64,000 nt of DNA from Chamaelirium japonicum (Eukaryota > Streptophyta > Magnoliopsida > Liliales > Melanthiaceae): the NCBI GenBank assembly GCA_947650365.1, contig OX393556.1, forward strand, positions 79,032,079-79,096,078. Reading direction: 5' to 3'. Both the position numbers and the translations under genes were made by a program. The notes below the pieces were generated by a model. It was not told the origin of the DNA. It ran no database searches and was given only the letters and a program-made list of their open reading frames with translations. Within the stretch, counting starts at the first letter, position 1. The number at the start of each line of letters is the position of its first letter. Positions 23,216 to 32,890 of this stretch are shown piece by piece.

Positions 23216-23239
23216 CCCCTACAGTTCCAACTTAAGAGC

Positions 23240-23500
23240 TTCATTGATCGAGTGGCAGTTGTTTATCTGCAGCTGCCACTTGAAAAGGAGATGTGGATTC
23301 GACAACGTCAATGGTAATAGATGGGCTACTCAGTTGTATGTTCTTTTTGTTTTTTTTTGTTTAGAGATCCCAAGTACTCATCTTGGCCAATAGCAGAAAA
23401 GTTACATTTGCCAAGTCTCGAGCCCCGATCTTCTATAGTCATTGTGAGTTTAAGATTCGCTTTAATGAGGCACCCGAATTTGGAGATTTTAGAATGATGG
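23240..23500 (-). pseudogene. LINE ORF1 remnant, 3' part
   Basis: Open text on the minus strand continues, across the Cassandra insertion, from the 5' part at 24741-24986. Taking out the insertion and one GATGG copy restores contiguity. No RNA-recognition or zinc-knuckle motif is recognised in what remains, so assignment as ORF1 rests on its position 5' of the endonuclease. Confidence 0.5.
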
Positions 23501-23550
23501 TGTAACATCCGCTCCAAACATACAAGATATTGTCCACTTTGCCCGTGCCC

Positions 23551-23643
23551 GCACGAGAACTTCCCAAGGAGGTCACCCATCCTAGTACTGCTCTCGCCCA
23601 AGCACGCTTAACTATGGAGTTCTTACGAAATCCGTAGCGGCGC
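23551..23643 (-). other. 5S rRNA-derived segment in Cassandra LTR 1
   Basis: The minus strand reads GTTAAGCGTGCTTGGGCGAG, then CTAGGATGGGTGACCTCC, then GGGAAGTTCTCGTG, the central and 3' parts of plant 5S rRNA. The 5' third (GGATGCGATCATACC in true 5S) is replaced, so it is a retrotransposon promoter module and not an rRNA gene. Confidence 0.85.
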
Positions 23644-23968
23644 ACGGCTTTAAAACGCGTCTTTTATGTTTGGGAGGGGAAATTATATAAGTAGCTCAGG
23701 ATCTCCTTCTCTCCAGGCGATGTGGGGCTAACACGTGGCCTTGTACACCTCACCTCACCTCACCTCATCCATCTTGGCATCACAGCCTCAGGAGTCTTGG
23801 CTCTTGGCTCTTAGCCTATTGGATTTTGGTTGTCACAATACACCCCCCATAGGGCTACATGTCCTCGTGTAGGGTTAGACCCCCCCATCTCGAGGAGAAC
23901 CGGCTCTGATACCATTTTGTAACATCCGTCCCAAATATACAAGATATTGTCCGCTTTGCCCGTGCCTG

Positions 23969-24058
23969 CACGAGAACTTCCCAGGGAGGTCACCCATTCT
24001 AGTACTGCTCTCGCCCGAGCACGCTTAACTACGAAGTTCTTACGAAATCCGTAGCGAC
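23969..24058 (-). other. 5S rRNA-derived segment in Cassandra LTR 2
   Basis: Same 5S-like module as in LTR 1, with scattered substitutions (for example CCTGCACGAG and a TACGAAGTTC variant). Confidence 0.8.
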
Positions 24059-24299
24059 ACACAACTTTAAAACGCGTCTTCTATGTTTGGAAGGGGAAAT
24101 TATATAAGTAGCTCATGATCTCCTTCTCTCTAGACGATGTGGGGCTAACACGTGGCCTTGTACATCTCACCTCACCTCATCCATCTTGGCATCACAGCCT
24201 TAGGAGTCTTGGCTCTTGGCCTATTGGATCTTGGTTGTCATAATTTTTTATAACATTCGCTCCAAACGCACAAGATATTGTTCGCTTTGCTCGTGTCCG

Positions 24300-24392
24300 C
24301 ACGAGAACTTCCCAGGGAGGTCATTCATCCTAGTACTACTCTCGCCCGAGCACGCTTAACTATGGAGTTCTTACGAAATCCGTAGCGGCGCA
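24300..24392 (-). other. 5S rRNA-derived segment in Cassandra LTR 3
   Basis: Same module, more diverged (GTCATTCATCCTAGTACTA). This LTR begins TATAACATTCGCT instead of TGTAACATCCGCC, so its terminal TG has decayed. Confidence 0.75.
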
Positions 24393-24593
24393 CGATTTTA
24401 AAACACGTCTTCTATGTTTGGGAGGGAAAATTATATAAATAGCTTAGGATCTCCTTCTCTCCAGGCCATGTAGGGCTAACTCGTGGCCTTGTACACCTCT
24501 TCTCACCTCACCTCATCCATCTTGGGATCCCAGCCTCAGGAGTCTAGGCTCTTGGCTATTGGCTATTGGATCTTGGTCGACCCTAAAACCATG

Positions 24594-24689
24594 CGCCGCT
24601 ACGGATTTCGTAAGAACTTCGTAGTTAAGCGTGCTCGGATGAGAGCAGTACTAGGATGGGTGACCTCCCTGGGAAGTTCTCGTGCGGGC
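24594..24689 (+). other. 5S rRNA-derived segment in the inverted Cassandra LTR fragment
   Basis: The plus strand reads CGTAGTTAAGCGTGCTCGGA, then CTAGGATGGGTGACCTCC, then GGGAAGTTCTCGTG. Orientation is opposite to the three neighbouring copies. Confidence 0.8.
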
Positions 24690-24740
24690 ACAGGCAAAGT
24701 GGATAATATCTTGTATGTTTGGGGCAGATGTTACAGATGG

Positions 24741-24986
24741 ACCTGATCATTTAACATCTTTGGAGGGCAAATCGGATTTCGCGACATACTTAGAGCTAGA
24801 TTGTAGTAGCCCCAATCAAGACTCAAGGATCCTTGATATTGCACCATTAAGGGGATCCCACGAGAATCTGCGTCACTGCCTTCAAAGGCAACTGGATAAC
24901 CCACTATTGAATGGGTTGAAGTAGCTTCCTTAATAGGTTTGCCAGGTGGCGAAGAAAAGGTCTCTACAATAAGTTTCATATTTGTC
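24741..24986 (-). pseudogene. LINE ORF1 remnant, 5' part
   Basis: The 5' end of the LINE copy lies at the TSD (24987), so the element starts inside ORF1 and lacks its 5' UTR. The minus-strand frame is open from about 25003 down to the Cassandra junction. No domain is recognised. It carries a direct continuation of the sequence at 23240-23500. Confidence 0.5.
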
Positions 24987-25002
24987 TCAAGGGCATTGGT
25001 CA

Positions 25003-25437
25003 TTCATTATGGAATGAGGTCCAAGGGCATTGGCCATTCATTCTTTGATCATACTTGGTAGAGAGTTAGCCGTCTATTGATTGAAGTTATAATTGTTCAG
25101 AGAAAAACGAGCAAGAGTATGAGCAACTTTGTTACCATCCCTAGGAGTGAACGGAAATCTGATCGGCGCTTTCCTCTTTGCGTACTACTCCCTGATGTCT
25201 TGATGATGGTAGTGATTTTCCAAGGTGGGTCCCGATAAGGTGGTGTTGAAGCTGTGACTATTTCAAGTGCATCACCTTCCACGATACAATTGCGGTGATT
25301 CAGCTCCAACACCAACTTGATGCTTGTCTTGAAACTTGAAAGCCTGCAACTTCTACCCAACTCGGATGCCCATAGGAAACTCCAATGGATTTAGCCGACT
25401 GGAGGTAGTCGGGGCTGGGATTTTTTAGCCGGGTCCC
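25003..25437 (-). pseudogene. Older LINE fragment, RNase H domain
   Basis: The minus strand reads LVLELNHRNCIVEGDALEIV, then PPWKITTIIK, the RNase H part of a plant L1 LINE ORF2 (the Glu-Gly-Asp block carries catalytic residues). The upstream part is frame-broken. The younger LINE at 19121-24986 inserted at its low-coordinate side and the hAT element at 25446 at its other side, so only this slice survives. A tandem 'ggaatgaggtcaagggcattgg' duplication borders it. Confidence 0.7.
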
Positions 25438-25478
25438 ACCACATCTAGGGTTGCAACTTGGGCGGGCCAACCCGAACC

Positions 25479-27501
25479 TATATGTGTGGAAAAAGATTCG
25501 AGTCGTCTTTATTGCACAAAACAAGATTACAGAGGCCGGGACCCATGGACTCGGGGGTGGTGAGCCGGGTGCAGTGAAGATTTGATCAGGAGATTGTGGG
25601 AGAGATCCTATGGAGGGTCCCTTTGATCCGCGTCTCCATGTTACTTCGTGTGAGAGCTCTAGAAGGATTGCTCAGGACGGAGATATTTACAGAGTGAGGG
25701 TTTCTTGAGAGGCTAAGTATTTGTCGCCATTCCTTTTGTCCCTTCCGTACTTCGCGCTTTCTCGGCTATGGGGTCTTTGGCTTCGTTCCTCGATCTTCGC
25801 ATCTCTCTCGGCTCTGGCTAGATCTCGACGTCCTTGATCGTCGGTTCGCAGTGTCGATCGTGCTTTGGCTTCGACTTTGGCTTTACTTTCGGCTTTGGCT
25901 TTGATTTGGCATGGCTCTGGCTTCTGCTTTGCTTTGGCGCTTGCGCTTGAACGTAGAAGGGTAGAGGCTTGCGATACTTTAGTTCTTCTAGACTTCGCGT
26001 CGTATCAGCTAGAACATGTGGTGCTTTCCTCGTGACCGTCGTAGTTGCTTGGCTTTGGTACTTGCGTTGCTTTGGCCCGGGCTTTATCGGTGCTTTTGCT
26101 TCGGCTTCTTGTGTTGGCTTTTGCTTTGGCGTTGACTCGATCTTCTTCTCAAACGGCAATGACTACGCCTTCACTTCTTTTTTATTCTTTTGGCTTTCTC
26201 GATGGTTATGGCGTCGGCTTGACTTCTTCTTTCTCCGGACTTCTTTGGCGTGATCAGAGTTGAAGACTTTGTTTTGAAAATAACGGATGTAGCGCCGCTT
26301 TGGGTGTCCTTCTCTAAGCTTTCTTCTTCGTGAATAGAGTGGATGTTGTTGAAGACAACGGGGCGATGCTGCTTCGATCTTCTTCTCCGGGCTTTTGGAC
26401 TTGATCGGAGTTGAAGGCTTGTTGAAGACGATGGGGTGATGCCGCTTTGATCTTCTTCTCCGGGATTTTGGGTTTGATCGGAGTCAAAGTCTTGTTGAAG
26501 ACGACGAGGTGGTGCCGCTTCGATCTTCTTCTCCGGGCTTTTGAGCTTGATCGGAGTTGAAGGGTTGTTGAAGACGACAGGGTGGTGCCACTTCGATCAT
26601 CTTCTCCGGGCTTTTGGGCTTGATCAAAGTCAAAGGCTTGTTGAAGACGACAGGGTAGTGCTGCTTTGATCTTCTTCTCCGGCCTTTGCTTCTGGTGTCT
26701 TTGGTGTTGAAGGTTTTTTCTTCTTCGAGCTTTCTCCTTCGTGCATGGAGTCAAAGGGTTGATCTTCTTGTGTAAGGGTCTTCACGTTGATAAGGACTTT
26801 CAATGGACTAAGGCGGTCCTAAAGGGATAGGCTTGCCCGAGCCTTGTGAAGCCTTGGGTCATTGAAGGCGTGTCTTCTCCTTTGCAGAGCTTCCTTGCTT
26901 CTGTCTTCGACCTCTTGAGCCTTCCCCCTCCCCCTCTATTTATAGGTGAAGGGGGTGGGGAGAGATATAGGAAGATTCATTTAAATCCCTTGATTATCTC
27001 TCCCATAACTATCCAAGATTCATTCCATCATTTATGGGAGAATAAACCTTCATTTATTTTCCTTTTCTGGTGGAGTAGTTATGGCCTAATCATTTTGAAT
27101 TTTATTTAAATCTTACACATTAAATTGATGGTGACCTGGCTTCGTTTCATGTCCGTCGGATCGAGGGATCGATATATATCCACGCTTGTGTAGACGTCTA
27201 CGCAACCTCCCCCCGTGCATGGCAATTTTCTTTTCTTTTTCTTCTTATTTTCTTTCCTTTTCTTTCTTTCTTTCTTTTCTTTCCTTTCTTTTCTTTTCCT
27301 CCCTTGGCCGGCTGCACCCTTCCCACGAGAAAGGGGGGGCCACGGTTTGGCAAGGGGCTGGATGGGCCCCACTTGAGGATGGGCCTACCCAGCCTCTCCT
27401 TCGGTCGGATCCGGTGGGACCCCTTAGCTTAGCGTGGGCCCATTTGCCCTTGGGTTGGCTTGCACGGGTCGGGCTCGGGTGCGATCAAATTTGTGTCTAT
27501 A
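25479..27501 (-). repeat. 3' LTR of the gypsy element
   Basis: It aligns over its whole length with 40273-42342. Recognisable blocks are the GTCGTCTTTATTGCACAAAA edge, the long 'cttgttgaagacgacggggtggtgccgctt' tandem array (about 26330-26680) and the CTTTTCTTT-rich tract near 27230-27300. Open frames here (for example KKIKAASPHRLQQAFNSDQ) arise from the tandem array. The unit of that array is about 72 bp and encodes nothing recognised. Confidence 0.85.
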
Positions 27502-27620
27502 AATGCCCCGTCAAAGATGAGTGCGCTTGCGAAAAATGTGTAACCCTTGTTTACGTAGGAAACGCACAGCGCTTGTCCTTGATTCCTTTTCTGAACAGAG
27601 TTGAAGCTTATTTAAAGACA
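27496..27620 (+). promoter_or_regulatory. Candidate promoter for the antisense ORF
   Basis: At the inner edge of the 3' LTR the plus strand reads TCTATAAATGCCC (27496-27508), and a second TATA-like TATTTAAAG lies near 27610. Both are upstream of the antisense reading region and in its direction. A leader of about 0.9 kb containing GC-rich blocks would then precede the first recognisable protein text. Position and motif only; no transcript evidence. Confidence 0.3.
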
Positions 27621-28350
27621 CCTACCCCTCTGCTTCTTTCATCCAGCGTCTGTTCTTGCGGAGGACTGAGGCTTGGAGACCGCCGTCGGAAGGGGCTACC
27701 TAGGGTTGCACAGGACTTGCTCCGTCTTCCTAATTGTCGCCTCTTTCGTCGGCGGCGACGGTTGTCGCAAAGGATCAGCAATGGTGCGTGAGTTGAAGAT
27801 CGTTGTGAAGGTGAGCTTCAAGTGAAGAGGGGAAGATAATCGAGGTGATGAGGATGGGGCACTGTGATCGAGGTGTCGCTCTTCACCCTTTTTCTTCTTC
27901 TTCTTTCTTCTTTGGCATGCGGAGGTAGTGGCAGCGGCGATGGGCGGCGCGGGTATGGGGCGTAGTGACGGCGGCCTGCAGCGTGGGGCGCAGTGGCGGT
28001 GGCCTACGGCGCGGGCATGGGGCGTGGAGGCCAGGCGGTGCGAGGGGCCGATTCGGGCAAGCGGACGTGGGGCCGAGTTGCGTGGGCGGACACGGGGTCG
28101 AATCAAGTGGGCGGATGCGGAGCCGAGCCGGGTGGGGTCCGACCGAGTCGAAGAAGAGGGGGGGGGGGGCTACGGGCCCCCCTCTAGTTTGTGGGGTGTG
28201 CCCCCTTCGTGCGAGTTCTGATGAGGGGGGACTGCGGCCCCTCGGTCTCTCTCTCTTTTTTTTTTCGGACTTTGGGATTGCGGGGTCTCTTGCTTGGTGA
28301 CGGGACTATCAGGGCCAGTAGGGTCTGTTTTAGACAAGAACCCCTTGCCG

Positions 28351-28395
28351 TTAAGCGTGCTTGAGCAGTATAAGGATGGGTGACCACTAGGAGGT
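28351..28395 (+). other. Isolated 5S rRNA-like fragment
   Basis: GTTAAGCGTGCTTGAGCAGT and AAGGATGGGTGACCACTAGG match the middle of plant 5S rRNA in order and orientation. No other Cassandra LTR sequence flanks it. It sits just upstream of the antisense ORF. Confidence 0.6.
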
Positions 28396-28437
28396 TTTTT
28401 TTTTGGCTGGCTTCTATTCGTTGGACTTAGCTGGCCT

Positions 28438-31400
28438 TTGCTGGACTTGACTTGCCTCTCCTTGTATTCTTTCAGGGATCGAGCATTCAAGAGCTTGGCT
28501 TCTCCGGGGTGGATTGTTGAGGACTTCTTCGACGGGAGTAAGTACCTTTGCATCCCCCTAACTCGGGTGTATCGCTACCGCACTTCGAAGAGAGATGATC
28601 GTCTGTCAATGCTCCGGATTCCCATCCATGAACGCATCACAGAGGATAGAGTTGCCAATACGAATTACGGGATGCCGAAGCTGAGCGATAAGGTTTATAT
28701 TGATGAGGCGATCTCCGTGAAGCTTCTTCTCCCGAGTTTGAGTCTGCCCTTCTATCACTGCGCCGAAGATTTTGTGCCTACGCCGATAGTGGCCTCGAAG
28801 ATCTGCTCTCATTTGACTCGATGCGGCATGGATCCTGGCCTCATGGGAATATTCAATACCTCTATGACTTTTGCGAGTGAATGGGTGAGCTTTCAGAAGT
28901 TTTCGGGACAGAGCCTAAGACGAAACCGTTGGTGAAGTTACTAGCACTAGCTCTCCGAGAGTACAATCGTCCTGAGGGAATGTACCAAGTTCTCTGCGAA
29001 CTTTGGTGCTCGGATACCAACACGTTTCTTACTGGAGCGGGAGAAATAGAGATTTCTCTCCGCGATGTTCACATTATCACCGGATGCCCCAAGGTGCGGA
29101 ATTACTATCAAGAAAAGGTGTTGGCTCTGAAGGATTTGATGGATACCAGTTTCTCCCTGAGTTATTGTCTTCTTTTGTTCAAGGCATATGCTATCATTGC
29201 GATGCGAGGTCAATCGGATCGGGTTCGTTATTCGTCTTGGGTAGATTTTTTGTTCAGGGGTGAGTACCGGTCTCCTGCCCCTTCTGCTCACCCGATGTGA
29301 AAAAGTTTCTAGATGAAGAGGCCTCCACTGCGATCCTTCGTGAGGCCGATTGAGTCTTTAGCCCGAGTGAAGCATTCAATGGTGGGGAAACGAAGCCCAT
29401 GGGAGGTTCTTGGTTTGGAGCGTGACAGCGAGGAGTGGTGAGCCATTAATCGAGCTGCCGGTTTGGCCATTTTCCTTTGTCAGTTCGTGCTTCCTTGTAC
29501 CGGCGAAGTCATTCGTCCTGGGAATTTTCTTGTAGTGTCCTGGATGGCGAGGGGAGAGCTCTTCAACCTGGCACCAGCTATCTTGTGCGCTTTATACGAA
29601 GGGCTTAGTGGCACGTATTGGAGCTTGTCTAATTCGGACAACACCAAAGGGGAAGTCGGCCGGTCCAACTCCTTTGGCCCCCTGCACTACTTGTACGGTT
29701 GGGTGGCTCTTCGTTTCCCGAAAGGGATCTTCACCAGACGTGGGCATCCAGTAGATTTGTCATTCTTGCCAAGCGTAGGGGGGATTTTGAATGCCTTCAT
29801 TAGCTGGGAATGCCTGAAGGAGTGTGCTCAAACGCTTTTGAGAAAGATAGAAAGCACAGACTTCGAGTTTATATCAGAGCACTCAGTTATGCCTCTAGAG
29901 AGGTCAATGGTTTATGACAATGAGGAGCTCTCTGACGGCTTGTACTGGAATATGGTCAGCTATCGTCCAGGCTACTTGGTTTGGCGTCGAGGAGACACAG
30001 TGAAGGTGGAGCAGTACTCCCCTCACCAATTTGCTCACCAACAGGGATTTCGATAGGAGGTGCCCGGCATGCCGTAGCGGCTGCAAGGGCGCATTAGTCC
30101 ACAGGAGGACTATCACCTCTGGACTTCTCTTTATACTCGGTTGACTGGCTGCAGCTTCTTTCCTAGGACCAAGTCGGGATTGAGAGATGTCGTGACTCTA
30201 AGTTATTGTAAATGGATTGATGAGCGAGTATCTTCACTACTGGCTAGCCTTCCGATTGATGTCTTGGCGGATAGCGAGTTCAAAGACTTCAATTTTGATC
30301 CTTCGGCGGGATCGAAGGATCGTCACCTCTGGCTGGGAGCTCAGAGGATCGGGAAGACTTGTAGCCATCTTTCCAGCGCTCGCTGGGTTTCTTCTTCGGT
30401 TCCCGTGTCAGGGGTCGACCCTATGAGTGCCCCTGGGCCCTCCATCTTCCAGAAGACAGCACTTGAAAGTTCCTCGCCTAAGAGACAGAAGCTGTGTATT
30501 CCATGTGGGGTGACTTCGAGGGTGCCCTGGCAGGCAGAGGATATTGAGGAGCCTTGTCTTTTAGGGGATGAGGTGATCCCTCCATCCGGGATAGCTTTGT
30601 CCGACTTTGCAGGTATGCATCCGGTTTTTCTTTTTGCTCCTTCTTTGATTTCTGGGGACTTCATCATGCTGAGTAGTGTGTCCTTTTTCTTTGGCCAGAC
30701 TTCGTCCTAGTAGGGGAACATGAGTTGGATTCTTCGAAAGCGTGCTAGGGGCGTTCCCTTACTGAGGCTGCACGGGAAGCGCCTGGGAAGTGTGGGCTAG
30801 ATATCCCCATGGATGACCTGGCCCTTCTCGAGCTTTGCGGGAAAAACTTTCCTAGTGGCGACATAGATCTGGATGACATAGACGTCGATGCTTTGTCCTT
30901 TCATGAGGAGACCGAGTTTTGAGTGTCGGCAGACGGCATACTCCGATTGTCATTTTCTCAGGTTTGGTGGAGAAGACGGTTGGCGCGGCAGCGGTGACAA
31001 TTCTTCCAGTTTTGCTGACCTCACTAGCGAAGATAGCTCCTATGGCAGCCGCAACAGTGGGTAAAGCTTTGCCCACGTACTTTGAGGCACTAGCGAAGAT
31101 ATCAGGTCGATGCTTGAGTCGTTCCAGGACGAGGGTTTTGGCGCTCTCCACGACTGGTGCTCTACTGATGGTACTGAGTTTTGTGCAAGCTTGGCGGAGT
31201 TCAAGGTGGATAGTTCTTCGTTTGCCGTGTAGATGAGCTTGCTCGTGACTGATAGTGAAGCTTATCGTTCCCGACGGGCTATATTGGAGGGAAGTACCCC
31301 TTTTGAGTTAGCAGCAGCCAAGGAGAGTTTGGGTCAGTCGGAGCTTCAGCTTGCAGATGCGACTTCAAGTTTGACGAAGGCGCAAAAGAAGGTGTAATCG

Positions 31401-31607
31401 GTGCGAGCTTCTCTTCAGAAAGCAGAATCTTGCTTGGAGCGAGCCAAGACTGCGGAAAGGACTTTGAAGGCAAGCTTCTAAAAGCAGCAAGCGGACTTGT
31501 CAGCTAGTCGTGAGCTCCTGGCCACTCGCCCTTTAGAGTTGCAGCAAGTGAAGGCCACTAAAGAGGAGCTGTTGCGACGTCTTCGAGCTGTGGATACTCT
31601 CTACTAG
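28438..31607 (+). pseudogene. Antisense ORF of the gypsy element with plant mobile domain-like signature
   Basis: The region runs opposite to gag-pol, between integrase and the 3' LTR. Protein-like text continues through several frame changes. Segments are 28438-28935 (ASPGWIVEDFFDGSKYLC, VYIDEAISVKLLLPSL), 28881-29300 (YQVLCELWCSDTNTFLTGAG, EIEISLRDVHIITGCP), 29463-30056 (VVSWMARGELFNLAPAILCA, GPLHYLYGWVALRFP) and 30141-30710. A Lys/Glu/Leu-rich tail (about 31300-31607: SLQKAESCLERAKTAERT, ELLRRLRAVDTLY) looks like a coiled coil. The GEIEISLRDVHIITGCP block matches the start of the plant mobile domain (aminotransferase-like) family, which is linked to Tat-lineage elements. Stops after 28935, 29300 and 30056 show decay. 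Its biochemical role is unknown. Confidence 0.7.
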
Positions 31608-31792
31608 TTGTATCTTGTTTTGACATTTCGCACTGTAGTTTCTTTTACGGATTCATACCATATATGGAATATTGTTAGCATCTTTTTTTGTTGGACTGAA
31701 CCTGAAGTAACTTCTCAAGTTGCCTACATACCCCTCTAAGGGGGATCAAGTCACACGTAGTTCATTTTTTTTTTCCTAAGTGCGGCCTTGCC

Positions 31793-32131
31793 TTAGGCAT
31801 AGTACCTTTTGAGGTACTTGTCGTTGATAGGGCTGAGTATTAGCCCTTCTGGCGTCATGAGCAGGTACGTGCCACTGGAGTAGACTTCTTTGACGGTGTG
31901 CAGTCCATCCCACTTGGCGTCAAACTTTTTTCCTCCTCGGTGTGAGAGAATGATGGGGTGCCTGACTGCCAGCACCAGCTCTCCTGTTTAGAAGGATCGA
32001 GGACGAATCTTCTTGTTGAAGGCGCGAGTCAACCTAGCTTGATAGCACTTCAGGCGTTGCTAAGCTTCGAAACATCTCTCATCTAGTGCCTCTAGTTCCG
32101 CTAGGCGAAGTTGGGTGTTGCCGTCGCTAGC
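31793..32131 (-). pseudogene. gypsy integrase C-terminal end
   Basis: Beyond the Cassandra insertion the minus strand resumes with a segment reading NTQLRLAELEALDERCFEA, then LVLAVRHPIILSHRGGKKF, KWDGLHTVKEVYSSGTYLL and a final LKRYYA before the stop at 31793. The GxKFxxKWxGPY-like block is the usual C-terminal integrase module. The region between it and the core is frame-broken. Confidence 0.75.
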
Positions 32132-32188
32132 GAGACTGTAACATCCGCCCCAAACACACAAGATATTGTCCGCTTTGCCCGTGCCCGC

Positions 32189-32281
32189 ACGAGAACTTCC
32201 CAGGGTGGTCACCCATCCTAGTACTACTCTCGCCCGAGCACGCTTAACTACAGAGTTCTTATGAAATCCGTAGCGGCGCAC
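32189..32281 (-). other. 5S rRNA-derived segment in the low-coordinate (3') LTR of the intact Cassandra
   Basis: The minus strand carries GTTAAGCGTGCTCGGGCGAG and CTAGGATGGGTGACCACC, as in the other Cassandra LTRs. The GTTAAGCGTGCT and GGATGGGTGACC words overlap the internal Pol III control region of 5S genes. Confidence 0.85.
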
Positions 32282-32600
32282 GGTTTTAAAACGCGTCTAC
32301 TATGTTTGGGAGGGGAAATTATATAAGTAGCTCAGGATCTCCTTCTCTCCAGGCGATGTGGGGCTAACTCATGGCCTTGTACACCTCACCTCACCTCATC
32401 CATCTTGGCATTCTCGCCTCAGGAGTCTTGGCTCTTGGCTATTGGTCTATTGGATCTTGGTCGTCACAATCCACCCCCCTTAGGGCTACACGTCCTCGTG
32501 TAGGGTTAGACCCCCCCATCCCGAGGAGAACCGGCTCTGATACCATTTTGTAACATCCGCCCCAAACACACAAGATATTGTCCGCTTTGCCCGTGCCCGC

Positions 32601-32693
32601 ATGAGAACTTCCTAGGGTGGTCACCCATCCTAGTACTACTCTCGCCCGAGCACGCTTAACTACGGAGTTCTTACGAAATCCGTAGCGGTGTAC
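32601..32693 (-). other. 5S rRNA-derived segment in the high-coordinate (5') LTR of the intact Cassandra
   Basis: Same module as 32189-32281 with a few substitutions, including CATGAGAACTTCCTAGGG on the plus strand. Confidence 0.85.
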
Positions 32694-32890
32694 GGCTTTA
32701 AAACGCGTCTACTATGTTTGGGAGGGGAAATTATATAAGTAGCTCAGGATCTCCTTCTCTCCAAGCGATGTGGGGCTAACTCATGGCCTTGTACACCTCA
32801 CCTTACCTCACCTCATCCATCTTGGCATTCCCGCCTTAGGAGTCTTGGCTCTTGGCTATTGGTCTATTGGATCTTTGTCGTCACAGAGAC

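Larger units (their letters stand above)
23501..24735. mobile_element. Rearranged Cassandra TRIM complex (four LTR segments)
   Basis: Cassandra elements are very short LTR retrotransposons whose LTRs carry 5S rRNA sequence and which code for nothing. Here three minus-strand LTRs (23501-23837, 23918-24242, about 24249-24577) are followed by a partial LTR in the opposite orientation (24578-24735). Between the first two LTRs is an internal domain with a primer-binding site complementary to initiator Met-tRNA (23902-23914, GGCTCTGATACCA on the plus strand) and a purine tract. The complex as a whole is flanked by GATGG (23496-23500 and 24736-24740). Both outer ends are LTR 3' ends (TGTTACA reading outward), which a normal element cannot have. 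The second internal domain is missing. Confidence 0.85.
19121..24986 (-). mobile_element. L1-type LINE, 5'-truncated, interrupted by a Cassandra insertion
   Basis: The element is bounded by a 15-bp target-site duplication TCAAGGGCATTGGTC (19106-19120 and 24987-25001). Its minus-strand 3' end is a poly(A) tail (poly(T) at 19121-19132). Domains in minus-strand order are an ORF1 remnant, an APE-type endonuclease, reverse transcriptase, a zf-RVT region and RNase H, the usual plant L1 order. The coding region is broken by frameshifts and stops, so the element is inactive. After removing the Cassandra block it is about 4.6 kb. It landed inside an older LINE fragment whose remains lie at 25003-25437 and whose poly(A) may be the T tract at 19087-19096. 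Confidence 0.9.
32137..32885 (-). mobile_element. Intact Cassandra TRIM element
   Basis: LTRs at 32137-32468 and 32549-32885 begin TGTGACGACC and end GATGTTACA on the minus strand. They flank an 80-bp internal domain holding only a primer-binding site (32533-32545, complementary to initiator Met-tRNA) and a polypurine tract (32471-32481, AAGGGGGGTGG on the minus strand). The TSD is GAGAC (32132-32136 and 32886-32890). The two LTRs are nearly identical, so this is a comparatively recent insertion. It lies in the integrase part of the gypsy element. It encodes no protein and would move only with proteins from other elements. Confidence 0.95.

Noticed and set aside
23551-24689. True 5S rRNA genes
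   Set aside because: Only the central and 3' parts of 5S are present, always inside Cassandra LTRs. There is no tandem 5S unit with spacer.
28438-31607. An independent host plant mobile domain gene
   Set aside because: Its place between integrase and 3' LTR, its antisense orientation and the enclosing TSD show it belongs to the gypsy element.
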